A stretch of 64,000 nucleotides of DNA from JABFWF01 sp035539135. GTDB lineage: Bacteria > Pseudomonadota > Gammaproteobacteria > Xanthomonadales > Xanthomonadaceae. The notes under the pieces were generated by a model that made no database searches, was not told the origin of the DNA, and was given only the letters and a program-made list of their open reading frames with translations. The position numbers and the translations under genes are program-made. How positions within the stretch are numbered: position 1 is the first letter of the stretch; each line of letters opens with the position of its first letter. The stretch covers positions 1-64,000 of the forward strand of contig DATLJD010000014.1 in assembly GCA_035539135.1 (NCBI GenBank). The letters run 5' to 3'. Positions 45,009 to 53,222 of this stretch are shown here, in pieces.

Positions 45009-46361
45009 ATGCTGCTCACCCGTCCGCTGACCGACCCGATCGACCTGCTGGCCCTGCAGCGCCTCGCGCCGCGGCGCTATCCGCTGCTGCTCGAATCCTC
45101 CGCGGCCGGCACCGCCCACGGCCGCTGGGACCTGCTGCTGGCGGCCGGCGGCGAATCGCTCGCCCTCGGCCGCGACGGCGCCACCCGGCGGCAGGACGGC
45201 AGCATCGTCGAAGGCGGCTTCCTGGATGCGCTCGACCGCGACTGGCGCGCGTTGCGGGTTCCCCGCGACGAGCCGCGCTGGCCGTTCCGCGGCGGCTGGG
45301 CGCTGTTGCTCTCGTACGAACTCGCGGACCAGGTCGAACCCGTGCTGGCGCTGCCCGACGCGCCCGGCGCGCTGCCGGTGGCGCTGGCGCTGCGCTGCCC
45401 GGCCGCGGTGCTGCGCGACCGCGCCAGTGGCGAGTGCTGCATCGTCGCCGAGGCGGAGGCGGCGGACATGCTGGAACGCATCGAGGCCGACGTGGCCGCG
45501 GCGCTGCGCCTGCCGCAGCCGGAGTGGCAGGCACCGGACAGCATCGACGAAGACCCGCCCGCGCGCTTCACCGACGGCGTGCGCCGCGTGCTCGACTACC
45601 TCGCCGCCGGCGACCTGTTCCAGGCCAACCTCTCGCGCGGCTGGCGCGCGCGCTTCGATGCGCCGGTCGACGCGGCGGCGTTGTTCCAGCGCCTGCGCGC
45701 GCACAACCCGGCGCCGTTCGCGGGCCTGTTCGCCGGCGACGGCTGGGCGGTGGTCAGCGCCTCGCCCGAGCGCCTGGTCTCGGTGCGCGGCGGGCTGGTC
45801 GAGACCCGGCCGATCGCCGGGACCCGCCCGCGCTTCGCCGGCGACGACGACGCGGCGCGCATCCGCGACCTGGTTGGCAATCCCAAGGAGCGCGCCGAGC
45901 ACGTCATGCTGATCGACCTCGAGCGCAACGACCTCGGCCGCGTGTGCGCGCCCGGCAGCGTGGAGGTGGACGAGCTGATGACGGTCGAGAGCTATGCGCA
46001 CGTGCACCACATCGTCAGCAACGTGCGCGGCCGCCTGCGCGCCGACGCCACGCCGGGCGCGGTGATCCGCGCGACCTTCCCCGGCGGCACCATCACCGGC
46101 TGCCCGAAGGTGCGCTGCATGCAGGTGATCGCCGAGCTGGAGGGCGAAGGGCGGGGCGCCTACACCGGCGCCTTCGGCTGGCTCGGCCGCGACGGCGACC
46201 TCGACCTCAACATCCTGATCCGCAGCGCCGAACTCGAAGGCGACACGCTGCGCTTCCGCACCGGCGCCGGCATCGTCGCCGACTCCGACCCGCAGCGCGA
46301 ACTCGACGAGACGCGGGCCAAGGCGCGCGGCATGCTGCGCGCGCTCGGGGTGCACGAATGA
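45009..46361 (+). CDS. pabB: Aminodeoxychorismate synthase component I
   Basis: Chorismate-utilising enzyme of 450 aa that makes 4-amino-4-deoxychorismate for folate synthesis. The C-terminal catalytic domain is clear: TRPIAGTRPRFAGD, NPKERAEHVMLIDLERNDLG, VHHIVSNVRG, FPGGTITGCPKVR and YTGAFGWL. Many PabB proteins have Lys in PIKGT; here it is Ala, as in anthranilate synthase TrpE. The immediate partner pabC supports the folate role. No pabA amidotransferase lies nearby. The stop overlaps pabC as ATGA. Confidence 0.92.
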   Translation: MLLTRPLTDPIDLLALQRLAPRRYPLLLESSAAGTAHGRWDLLLAAGGESLALGRDGATRRQDGSIVEGGFLDALDRDWRALRVPRDEPRWPFRGGWALLLSYELADQVEPVLALPDAPGALPVALALRCPAAVLRDRASGECCIVAEAEAADMLERIEADVAAALRLPQPEWQAPDSIDEDPPARFTDGVRRVLDYLAAGDLFQANLSRGWRARFDAPVDAAALFQRLRAHNPAPFAGLFAGDGWAVVSASPERLVSVRGGLVETRPIAGTRPRFAGDDDAARIRDLVGNPKERAEHVMLIDLERNDLGRVCAPGSVEVDELMTVESYAHVHHIVSNVRGRLRADATPGAVIRATFPGGTITGCPKVRCMQVIAELEGEGRGAYTGAFGWLGRDGDLDLNILIRSAELEGDTLRFRTGAGIVADSDPQRELDETRAKARGMLRALGVHE

Positions 46362-47173
46362 ACGCGCGGATCTTCGTGGGCGATCGCCGGGTCGACGCGG
46401 TACCGGCCGACGATCGCGGCCTCGCTTACGGCGACGGCCTGTTCGAGACCATGCGCGTGCACGCGGGTGGCGTGCCGTGGTGGGACGCGCATTGGGCGCG
46501 ACTGGCGCGCGGCGCCGCGTGCCTGCGCATCCCGTTGCCGGATCCGGCGCGCGTGCGCGAGGAGGCGCGCGCGCTGTGCGCCGCGGGCGGCGCCGGCGTG
46601 CTCAAGCTGCTGCTGACCCGCGGCAGCGGTGGTCGCGGCTACGCACCGCCGCGGGAAGCCGCCCCGACCTGGGTCCTGTCGCGGCACCCGCTGCCGCCGG
46701 CCGCTGCCGAGGGGCTGCGCCTGCACTGGTGCCGCACGCGACTCGCTTCGCAACCGATGCTGGCGGGCCTCAAGCACTGCAACCGGCTCGAACAGGTGCT
46801 GGCGCGCGCGGAGTGCGTGGAGGCCGGCGCCGACGAAGGGTTGCTGCGGGACGCCGGCGGCCGCGTCGTATCCGCGGCCGCGGCCAACCTGTTTGTCCTG
46901 CACGGCTGCGCGTGGTCGACGCCGCCCATCGACGATTGCGGCGTGGCCGGCGTCTGCCGCGGATTCCTGGTGCCCGTCCTGCAGGCACGCGAGCGGACCT
47001 TGTCCGAGGCCGACGTCGAGGCGGCCGACGCGGTTTTCCTGTGCAACGCGGTGCGCGGTATCCTCGCCGTCGCCCGCGTGGGTGCGCGCGACTACGCGCC
47101 GCACCCGGCGCTGGAGGATGCGCGTCGCGCGCTGGCGCGGCTGCATCCGGCATTCGCCCTGGAGGCTCCGTGA
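46358..47173 (+). CDS. pabC: Aminodeoxychorismate lyase (PLP fold-type IV)
   Basis: Converts aminodeoxychorismate to 4-aminobenzoate and pyruvate; 271 aa. DRGLAYGDGLFETMRV at the N-terminus and the PLP lysine in AGLKHCNRLEQVLAR are typical. The conserved Glu that contacts the PLP ring nitrogen in E. coli PabC (TECCAANLF) aligns with Ser here (VVSAAAANLF). Between pabB and mltG as in E. coli. The mltG start (GTGA) overlaps its stop. Confidence 0.92.
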   Translation: MNARIFVGDRRVDAVPADDRGLAYGDGLFETMRVHAGGVPWWDAHWARLARGAACLRIPLPDPARVREEARALCAAGGAGVLKLLLTRGSGGRGYAPPREAAPTWVLSRHPLPPAAAEGLRLHWCRTRLASQPMLAGLKHCNRLEQVLARAECVEAGADEGLLRDAGGRVVSAAAANLFVLHGCAWSTPPIDDCGVAGVCRGFLVPVLQARERTLSEADVEAADAVFLCNAVRGILAVARVGARDYAPHPALEDARRALARLHPAFALEAP

Positions 47174-48228
47174 GTCAGAAGCGCAAGCCGGGCCGTGGCC
47201 TGGCCCTGTTGTTCGTCACCCTCGTGCTGCTCGCGGCCGCGGGCTGGTATGCGATGCAGCGCTACACCGGCTTCGCCGACACGCCGATCGCCGGCCTGGA
47301 GCGCGGCGACAGCGTCACCGTCGCCCAGGGCGATTCCTTCCTGCGGGTGCTGGCGAAGTTGCGCGACGCAGGCGTGAGCGAGGGCAGCACGCCGGAGTGG
47401 CAGCTGCTCGCGCGCCAGCTCGGCGCCGCCGGCAAGCTGCAGGTGGGCGAATACGCGCTCGATCCGGGCACCACCCCGCGTGGCCTGCTGCTGCGCATGC
47501 GCGAGGGGCGGGTGATCAGCCACCGCTTCACCATCGTGGAAGGCTGGACTTTGCGCGAGCTGCGCGCGGCGCTGGCGAAGGCGCAGCCCTTGAAGCACGA
47601 GGCCGACGAACTCGACGACGCCGCGCTGATGCGCGCGCTCGGCCATGCCGGCGAGCACCCGGAGGGTCGCTTCCTGCCGGAGACCTACGCTTACACCCGC
47701 GGCGATTCCGACCTCGACGTGCTGCGCCGGGCCTACGACGCGATGGCGCGGGAGCTGGACGCGGCGTGGGCCTCGCGGGCCGCCGACCTGCCGCTGCAAT
47801 CGAAGTACGAAGCGCTGATCCTCGCCTCGATCGTCGAGAAGGAAACCGGCGTCGCCGAGGAGCGTCCGGCGATCGCCGGCGTGTTCCTACGCCGGCTGAA
47901 GCTCGGCATGCGCCTGCAGACCGATCCGACCGTGATTTACGGCATGGGCACGCGCTACGCGGGCAACATCCGCAAGGCCGACCTGCTCGCCGACACGCCC
48001 TACAACACCTACACCCGCGCCGGCCTGCCACCGACGCCGATCGCGATGCCCGGCAAGGCCGCGCTGCGGGCGGTGACCCATCCGGCGCCCGGCGACGCGC
48101 TGTTCTTCGTCGCCGTCGGCGACGGTAGCGGCCGCCACGTGTTCACCCGCTCGCTGGCCGAGCACGAGGCCGCGGTGCGCGATTACCTGCGCAACTACCG
48201 CGCGCGCCGCGCACAGGCGCCGAAATGA
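47170..48228 (+). CDS. mltG: Endolytic murein transglycosylase MltG
   Basis: Inner-membrane lytic transglycosylase of 352 aa that cuts nascent peptidoglycan and helps terminate strands. One N-terminal transmembrane helix (GLALLFVTLVLLAAAGWYAM), a LysM-like segment, then the YceG domain with GRFLPETYAY, catalytic Glu near residue 223 in ASIVEKETG, and LQTDPTVIYGMG. It starts at GTG (47170), overlapping the pabC stop, and its own stop overlaps tmk. Confidence 0.95.
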   Translation: MSQKRKPGRGLALLFVTLVLLAAAGWYAMQRYTGFADTPIAGLERGDSVTVAQGDSFLRVLAKLRDAGVSEGSTPEWQLLARQLGAAGKLQVGEYALDPGTTPRGLLLRMREGRVISHRFTIVEGWTLRELRAALAKAQPLKHEADELDDAALMRALGHAGEHPEGRFLPETYAYTRGDSDLDVLRRAYDAMARELDAAWASRAADLPLQSKYEALILASIVEKETGVAEERPAIAGVFLRRLKLGMRLQTDPTVIYGMGTRYAGNIRKADLLADTPYNTYTRAGLPPTPIAMPGKAALRAVTHPAPGDALFFVAVGDGSGRHVFTRSLAEHEAAVRDYLRNYRARRAQAPK

Positions 48229-48884
48229 ACTTCGCAGGGCCCGATACCTTGCCCGCGCACCCGCGCTTCGTCTCGCTGGAGGGCGGCGAGGGCGCCGGCA
48301 AGACCACCGTGCTAGGCGCGCTGCGCACGGCGCTGGAAGCGGAGGGCCACGAAGTCGTGTGCACGCGCGAGCCGGGCGGCACGCCGCTGGCCGAACGCAT
48401 CCGCGCCCTGCTGCTCGATCCTGCGCACGAACCGCCCGCGGCCGAGGCCGAACTGCTGCTGATGTTCGCCGCGCGTGCCCAGCACGTGCGCGAGACCATT
48501 CAGCCGGCGCTCGAACGCGGCGCGTGGGTGCTCAGCGACCGCTTCACCGATTCCAGCTACGCCTACCAGGGCGGCGGGCGCGGGATCGATCCCGCCTTCA
48601 TCGCCGAGCTCGAGCAGCGTGTGGTCGGCCTGCGTCCCGGGCTGACCCTGCTGCTCGACCTCGGCGTCGGCGAAGGGCGCGCGCGTGCGCGCGGCCGCAA
48701 CGGCGGCGTCGATCGCATCGAGGGCGAGGACGATGGCTTCTTCGAGCGCGTCCGTACCGCCTTCCTCGCGCGCGCGGCCGCGGAGCCGGAGCGCTTCCGC
48801 GTGCTCGACGCGACCCGGCCCGCCGGTGTCGTCGCCGCCGACGCGCTCGCCTGCCTGCAGGCCTGGCGCGGGAGGCACGCATGA
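48225..48884 (+). CDS. tmk: Thymidylate kinase
   Basis: Phosphorylates dTMP to dTDP; 219 aa. P-loop LEGGEGAGKTT (about 16-26), TREPGGTPLAERIR, the DR motif in LSDRFTDSSYAYQGGGRGID and the LID region RARARGRNGGVDRIEGEDDGF-type sequence are visible. Overlaps mltG and holB by ATGA junctions. Confidence 0.97.
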   Translation: MNFAGPDTLPAHPRFVSLEGGEGAGKTTVLGALRTALEAEGHEVVCTREPGGTPLAERIRALLLDPAHEPPAAEAELLLMFAARAQHVRETIQPALERGAWVLSDRFTDSSYAYQGGGRGIDPAFIAELEQRVVGLRPGLTLLLDLGVGEGRARARGRNGGVDRIEGEDDGFFERVRTAFLARAAAEPERFRVLDATRPAGVVAADALACLQAWRGRHA

Positions 48885-49921
48885 GCGACGCCTTCGCGCC
48901 CTGGCAACAGCGCGTGTACGCGCAGGCGGTAGCCGCGTTCGCGGCTGGCCGGCTCGGCCACGGGTTGTTGCTGACCGGGCCGGAGAAGCTGGGCAAGCGC
49001 GCGGTCGCCGAGGTCCTGGCGCAGCGCGTGCTGTGCCGGGCACCGAAGGGCGACCTGCCTTGCGGTCAGTGCCGCGATTGCGTGCTGTTCCAGTCGCGCT
49101 CGCAGGCCGATCCGGTGCAGACGCGGCCGGATGGATCGCTGGCGCATCCGGCAGGGCATCCGGGCCATCCGGACGCCGGTTTCGTCGGATTCGTGCTCAA
49201 CGAGAAAGCGCGACCGCCGAAGATGCGCAGCGAAATCGTGATCGAACAGATCCGCGCGCTGTCCGAGCGCCTCGCGCTGACCGCGCAGGCGGGCGGCGCC
49301 CAGGTTGCGATCGTCGATCCGGCCGACGCGATCAACCACGCTGCCGCGAACGCCCTGCTGAAGACCCTCGAGGAACCGGTGCCGGGCCGCTACCTGTGGC
49401 TGGTGACCGCGCACCCGCAGGCGTTGCCGGCGACCATCCGCAGCCGCTGCCAGCGCCTGGAATTCCGCCTGCCGCCGCGCGCCGAGGCGCTGGCCTGGCT
49501 GCAGGCGCGCGGTCACGCGACCGCGGCCGCGACCGAGGCGCTGGATGCCGCGCGCGGCCACCCCGGCCTGGCCGACGCCTGGCTGCGCGACGGCGGCCTG
49601 GCCCTGCGCCGCGAGGTCGCGAAGGACCTCGCCGGCGTCGCCCGCGGCGAGCTGGCGCCGGGCGCGGTCGGCCAGCGCTGGGCGGCCGACGAGCAGGCGC
49701 CGCTGCGCCTGCGCCTGGCCGCCGACCTGGCGCTGGAGGAGGCGGCCCGCTTGACCGATCCCCGGCGAACCCGCACCCTCGCAACCTGGTTCGACATGGC
49801 GAACCGCACCCGCGCGCTGCTCGGCACCACCGTCCGTTCCGACCTCGCCATCGCCGAGTTGCTGCTGGCGTGGCGCACGGACAGCGCCGGTGCCCAGGAC
49901 GCGGGAGCGCGGCGCCGCTGA
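48881..49921 (+). CDS. holB: DNA polymerase III subunit delta-prime
   Basis: Clamp-loader stator subunit of 346 aa. It has the degenerate P-loop LTGPEKLGKRA, the four-Cys zinc site (VLCRAP, LPCGQCRDC), VAIVDPADAINHAAANALLKTLEEP and IRSRCQRLEF. An insert of about 30 residues rich in His, Pro and Gly (HPAGHPGHPDAGF) follows the zinc site. It is downstream of tmk as usual and complements dnaX (28504) in the clamp loader. Confidence 0.95.
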   Translation: MSDAFAPWQQRVYAQAVAAFAAGRLGHGLLLTGPEKLGKRAVAEVLAQRVLCRAPKGDLPCGQCRDCVLFQSRSQADPVQTRPDGSLAHPAGHPGHPDAGFVGFVLNEKARPPKMRSEIVIEQIRALSERLALTAQAGGAQVAIVDPADAINHAAANALLKTLEEPVPGRYLWLVTAHPQALPATIRSRCQRLEFRLPPRAEALAWLQARGHATAAATEALDAARGHPGLADAWLRDGGLALRREVAKDLAGVARGELAPGAVGQRWAADEQAPLRLRLAADLALEEAARLTDPRRTRTLATWFDMANRTRALLGTTVRSDLAIAELLLAWRTDSAGAQDAGARRR

Positions 49922-49939
49922 CAAGGGGACGCGAGGCTG

Positions 49940-50296
49940 ATGGCCAACGTGGGCGGAGCGCGGCAGGGCATCCTGTCGCTGGCGATCAAGGACAAGGCGC
50001 AGCTCTACAACGCCTACATGCCGTACCTGAAGCACGGCGGCGTGTTCGTGCCGACCGCCAAGCGCTACTTCCTCGGCGACGAGGTGTTCCTGCTGCTGAC
50101 CCTGCCCGAATCCAGCGAGCGCCTGCCGGTCGCCGGCAAGGTCGTGTGGGTGACCCCGCCGGGCGCGCAGGGCAACCGTACCTCCGGCATCGGCGTGCAG
50201 TTCGCCGACACCCCGGAAGGCGAAACGGTCAAGGGCAAGATCGAAACCCTGCTGGCCGGCACGCTGACGGCGGACAAGCCGACGCAGACGATGTAG
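49940..50296 (+). CDS. pilZ: PilZ type IV pilus assembly protein
   Basis: PilZ-domain protein of 118 aa after holB, the location of the founding pilZ in Pseudomonas. FVPTAKRYFLGDEVFLLLTLPE and GKVVWVTPP match, and NRTSGIGVQF corresponds to the late beta strand. The RxxxR and DxSxxG residues that bind c-di-GMP in other PilZ proteins are missing, as expected for true PilZ, which acts with PilB and FimX in pilus assembly. The C-terminal tail after about 100 is Thr-rich. Confidence 0.9.
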   Translation: MANVGGARQGILSLAIKDKAQLYNAYMPYLKHGGVFVPTAKRYFLGDEVFLLLTLPESSERLPVAGKVVWVTPPGAQGNRTSGIGVQFADTPEGETVKGKIETLLAGTLTADKPTQTM

Positions 50297-50335
50297 CCAG
50301 GGGCTAGGGGCTGCCGGCGCCGGCGCGGAAGCTTC

Positions 50336-52411
50336 TCAGCCTTCCGCGCGCAGCGCCGGCGCGTCCCAGCCCGGCCGCGGCGCGAAGCGCTCGCCGTGCC
50401 GCGCCCGCAGCGCCTGCAGCCGCGTCAGCAATACGTCGACGCCGGTTTCGCGGATGTACTGGATCGGGCCGCCGCGGAAGGGTGCGAAGCCGGTGCCGAA
50501 GATCACCCCCGCATCCAGCAGGTCCGCGTCCGCGACCACGCCATCGTGCAGGCAGGCCACCGCCTCGTTCAGCAGCGGCAGCACCAGCCGGTCCTCCAGG
50601 TCCTCGGGCGCCTTGTAGTCCTTCGGCAGCGACGGCTTGACCGGCTTGCCGTGTTCCCACTTGTACAGGCCCTGGCCGTCCTTGCGCCCGCGCTTGCCGG
50701 CCTCCGGCGGCGCCGACAGCGCGGCCGGCACGGCGACGCCGAGGAAGGGCGCGAGTTCCCGTGCCACGCCCGCGGCGACGTCCAGGCCGACCGTGTCGAT
50801 CAGTTCGATCGGCCCCATCGGCATGCCGAATTTCACCGCGGCCCCGTCGATCGCCGGGCCCGCAATGCCCTCGGCGAACGCGGTCGCCGCTTCCAGCATG
50901 TAGGGGAACAGCACGCGATTGACCAGGAAGCCCGGCGTGCCCGCGACCGGCACCGGGAGCTTGTCCAGCGCCTTGCAGAACGCCGCAAGGCGCCGCTGGG
51001 TGTCCTCCCCCATCGCGTCGTGGCGCACGATCTCCACCAGCGGCATCAGCGCCACCGGGTTGAAGTAGTGCAGGCCGGCGAACTGCGCCGGGCGCGCGAT
51101 GTGTCCGCGCAGTTCGGTCAGCGGGATCGACGAGGTGTTGGTGGTCAGCAGCGCGTCGGCCTTCATCCGCGGCTCGATCTCGGCGTACAGCGCGCGCTTG
51201 GCCTCGGGCTGCTCGATGATCGCCTCGATCACCAGGTCGGCATCGGCCACGCCGTCGCCGGCGAGGTCGCCGCGCAGGCGCGCCGCCACCTCGGGCCGGC
51301 GCGCCGCGTCCTTGACCTTCTTCTCGAACAGCGCCTGCGCGCGCTGCAGCGCGCCGTCGATGAAGCGCTGCTCGCGGTCGGCGAGGGTGACCTCGAAGCC
51401 CTTGTAGGCCGACCACGCCGCGATGTCGCCGCCCATCACGCCGGCGCCGACCACGTGCACGCGCCGGATGCCGCTGTCCCTGCCGGCCTGCGCCTTCAGC
51501 CGCTCCTGCAGGAAGAACACGCGGATCAGGTTGCGCGCGGTCGGCGTGGACGCGAGCTTGACCACCGACTTGCGCTCGGCCGCCAGTCGCGCCTGGACAT
51601 CGCCGCCGCTGCGCCGCCAGGTCTCGATCAGCGCGTAGGGCGCGGGATAGTGCTCGCGGCGCGCCTTGCGCGCGACCTGCTTCACCAGCATCGGCGCGAG
51701 CAGCTGGCGCGCCAGCCAGTTGGTCGTCGCCCAGGCCCGGAAGCGCTGGCCGAACGGCCGCACCGGGCGCTGCGCGACCAGCGCCGCGGCGGTGTCGAGC
51801 AACTGCGCCTCCGGCACGACCTTGTCCACCAGCCCGATCGCGCGCGCCGCCGAGGCCGACAGCGCGCGCCCGGTCAGCATCATGTCGAAGGCCGCCGGCG
51901 CGCCGACCAGCCGCGGCAGCCGCACGCTGCCGCCCCAGCCCGGGTAGATGCCGAGCTTGACCTCGGGCAGGCCGATCCGGGTGGCGCGGTCGTCCGACGC
52001 GACCCGGTAGCGGCAGGCCAGCGCCAGCTCGGTGCCGCCGCCCATGCAGAAGCCGTGGATCGCGGCGACCGTGGGGCAGGGCAGCTCGGCGATGCGCTGG
52101 AACACCTGCTGGCCGCGGAACAGCGCATCCTTGACCGTGCCGCGCGCGTCGAATTCGCGGAATTCCTTGATGTCCGCCCCGGCGACGAAGCCGGACGCCT
52201 TGCCGCTGCGGAACACCAGCCCGCGCGGCGGCTCGATCGCCAGCCGCTCGACCAGCGTGCCCAGTTCGATCAGCACGTCCTGGGAGAGCGCGTTGACCGA
52301 TTCGCCCGCGCGGTCGAGGGTGGCGACCACGATGCCCTCGCCGTGCGAGGACACCTGCCAGTGCGCGAAGCGGAGTCCGGCGAACTCCGCGGTGATCCGT
52401 CCTGCCGTCAT
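50336..52411 (-). CDS. FadJ-like multifunctional fatty-acid oxidation protein
   Basis: Beta-oxidation protein of 691 aa. The N-terminal enoyl-CoA hydratase domain has FVAGADIKEF, GGGTELALACRYRVA and GLPEVKLGIYPGWGGSVRLP (both catalytic Glu). The NAD domain begins at about 310 with VVGAGVMGGDIAAWSAYKG, catalytic His in GLHYFNPVALMPLVEIV, and the C-terminal 3-hydroxyacyl-CoA dehydrogenase region PGFLVNRVLFPYMLEA follows. No thiolase gene is adjacent. An inverted repeat overlaps its promoter. Confidence 0.93.
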   Translation of the reverse strand: MTAGRITAEFAGLRFAHWQVSSHGEGIVVATLDRAGESVNALSQDVLIELGTLVERLAIEPPRGLVFRSGKASGFVAGADIKEFREFDARGTVKDALFRGQQVFQRIAELPCPTVAAIHGFCMGGGTELALACRYRVASDDRATRIGLPEVKLGIYPGWGGSVRLPRLVGAPAAFDMMLTGRALSASAARAIGLVDKVVPEAQLLDTAAALVAQRPVRPFGQRFRAWATTNWLARQLLAPMLVKQVARKARREHYPAPYALIETWRRSGGDVQARLAAERKSVVKLASTPTARNLIRVFFLQERLKAQAGRDSGIRRVHVVGAGVMGGDIAAWSAYKGFEVTLADREQRFIDGALQRAQALFEKKVKDAARRPEVAARLRGDLAGDGVADADLVIEAIIEQPEAKRALYAEIEPRMKADALLTTNTSSIPLTELRGHIARPAQFAGLHYFNPVALMPLVEIVRHDAMGEDTQRRLAAFCKALDKLPVPVAGTPGFLVNRVLFPYMLEAATAFAEGIAGPAIDGAAVKFGMPMGPIELIDTVGLDVAAGVARELAPFLGVAVPAALSAPPEAGKRGRKDGQGLYKWEHGKPVKPSLPKDYKAPEDLEDRLVLPLLNEAVACLHDGVVADADLLDAGVIFGTGFAPFRGGPIQYIRETGVDVLLTRLQALRARHGERFAPRPGWDAPALRAEG

Positions 52412-52444
52412 CCGGCACCATCCGAGGCGGTATGGGAGACCAGT

Positions 52445-52474
52445 ATCATCCGGGCGTGATTTGAAGCCCGTCAA
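52445..52474 (-). promoter_or_regulatory. Candidate promoter of the fadJ-like gene
   Basis: On the minus strand TTGACG (52474-52469), an 18-nt spacer and GATGAT (52450-52445). Expected start is about 27 nt before the ATG at 52411. Confidence 0.5.
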
Positions 52475-52477
52475 ATC
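52458..52477. promoter_or_regulatory. Inverted-repeat operator candidate at the fad promoter
   Basis: GATTTGA, 6-bp spacer, TCAAATC: a perfect 7-bp inverted repeat in an otherwise GC-rich region. It covers the -35 hexamer of the fad promoter, the right position for a repressor such as a TetR- or GntR-type fatty-acid regulator. The regulator is not in the window. Confidence 0.55.
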
Positions 52478-52528
52478 CGCCCCCATGAAGGCCGGGGGAA
52501 CAGAACCCGACTCCGGCCCCGCCGGACC

Positions 52529-52555
52529 GAACTTTCCCGCGATCCCGTTGTCCCA
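52529..52555 (+). promoter_or_regulatory. ECF (sigma-E)-type promoter of rpoE
   Basis: GAACTT (52529-52534), a 16-nt spacer and TCCCA (52551-52555), resembling the sigma-E consensus GAACTT-N16-TCTGA, about 50 nt before the rpoE start. It would allow autoregulation. Confidence 0.5.
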
Positions 52556-52604
52556 CCGCCCGGCCGTCACGTGCCGGACCGACATGCAGGAGTGCCGGCG
52601 CGGC

Positions 52605-53222
52605 ATGGCCGAAGTGGAATCCACCCACGACCTGGACCTGGAGCTGGTCCGGCGCGTGCAACGCGGCGACAGCGCCGCGTTCGACCTGCTGGTGCGCAAG
52701 CACCAGCACCGGATCGCCGGCCTGATCGGCCGCTACGTCGCCGACTGGAGCGAGGTGCAGGACGTCGCGCAGGACACCTTCCTGCGCGCCTACCGCGCGA
52801 TCGGCAGCTTCCGCGGCGACGCGCAGTTCTATACCTGGTTGCACCGGATCGCCGTGAACACCGCCAAGAACCATCTCGTCGCCCACAACCGCCGCCCGCC
52901 GACCGAGGACATCGACGCCGAGGAGGCCGCCCAGTACGAATCGGGCATCCGCCTGCGCGACATCGACACGCCCGAACGTGAACTGATGCGCCAGCAGATG
53001 GAACAAACCGTGATGCGCGCGGTCGAAGCCCTGCCGGAAGAACTGCGGACCGCGATCAGCCTGCGCGAGGTCGAGGGACTGAGCTACGAGGAAATCGCGC
53101 AACGCATGGATTGTCCGATCGGCACCGTGCGCTCGCGCATCTTCCGGGCGCGCGAGGCGATCGATGCGGAGCTGCAACCCCTGATGGACAACGTGACGAC
53201 GCGGGAGCGTGTGACCCGATGA
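52605..53222 (+). CDS. rpoE: RNA polymerase sigma-E factor (AlgU/RpoE type)
   Basis: ECF sigma factor of 205 aa controlling envelope stress. Region 2 has EVQDVAQDTFLRAYRAIGSF and FYTWLHRIAVNTAKN; region 4 has LPEELRTAISLREVEGLSYE and IAQRMDCPIGTVRSRIFRAR. The ATG at 52605 is preferred because AGGAG lies about 12 nt before it; an ATG at 52584 lacks that. Followed by rseA (ATGA overlap) and degP, the standard rpoE-rseA-mucD order. Confidence 0.95.
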   Translation: MAEVESTHDLDLELVRRVQRGDSAAFDLLVRKHQHRIAGLIGRYVADWSEVQDVAQDTFLRAYRAIGSFRGDAQFYTWLHRIAVNTAKNHLVAHNRRPPTEDIDAEEAAQYESGIRLRDIDTPERELMRQQMEQTVMRAVEALPEELRTAISLREVEGLSYEEIAQRMDCPIGTVRSRIFRAREAIDAELQPLMDNVTTRERVTR

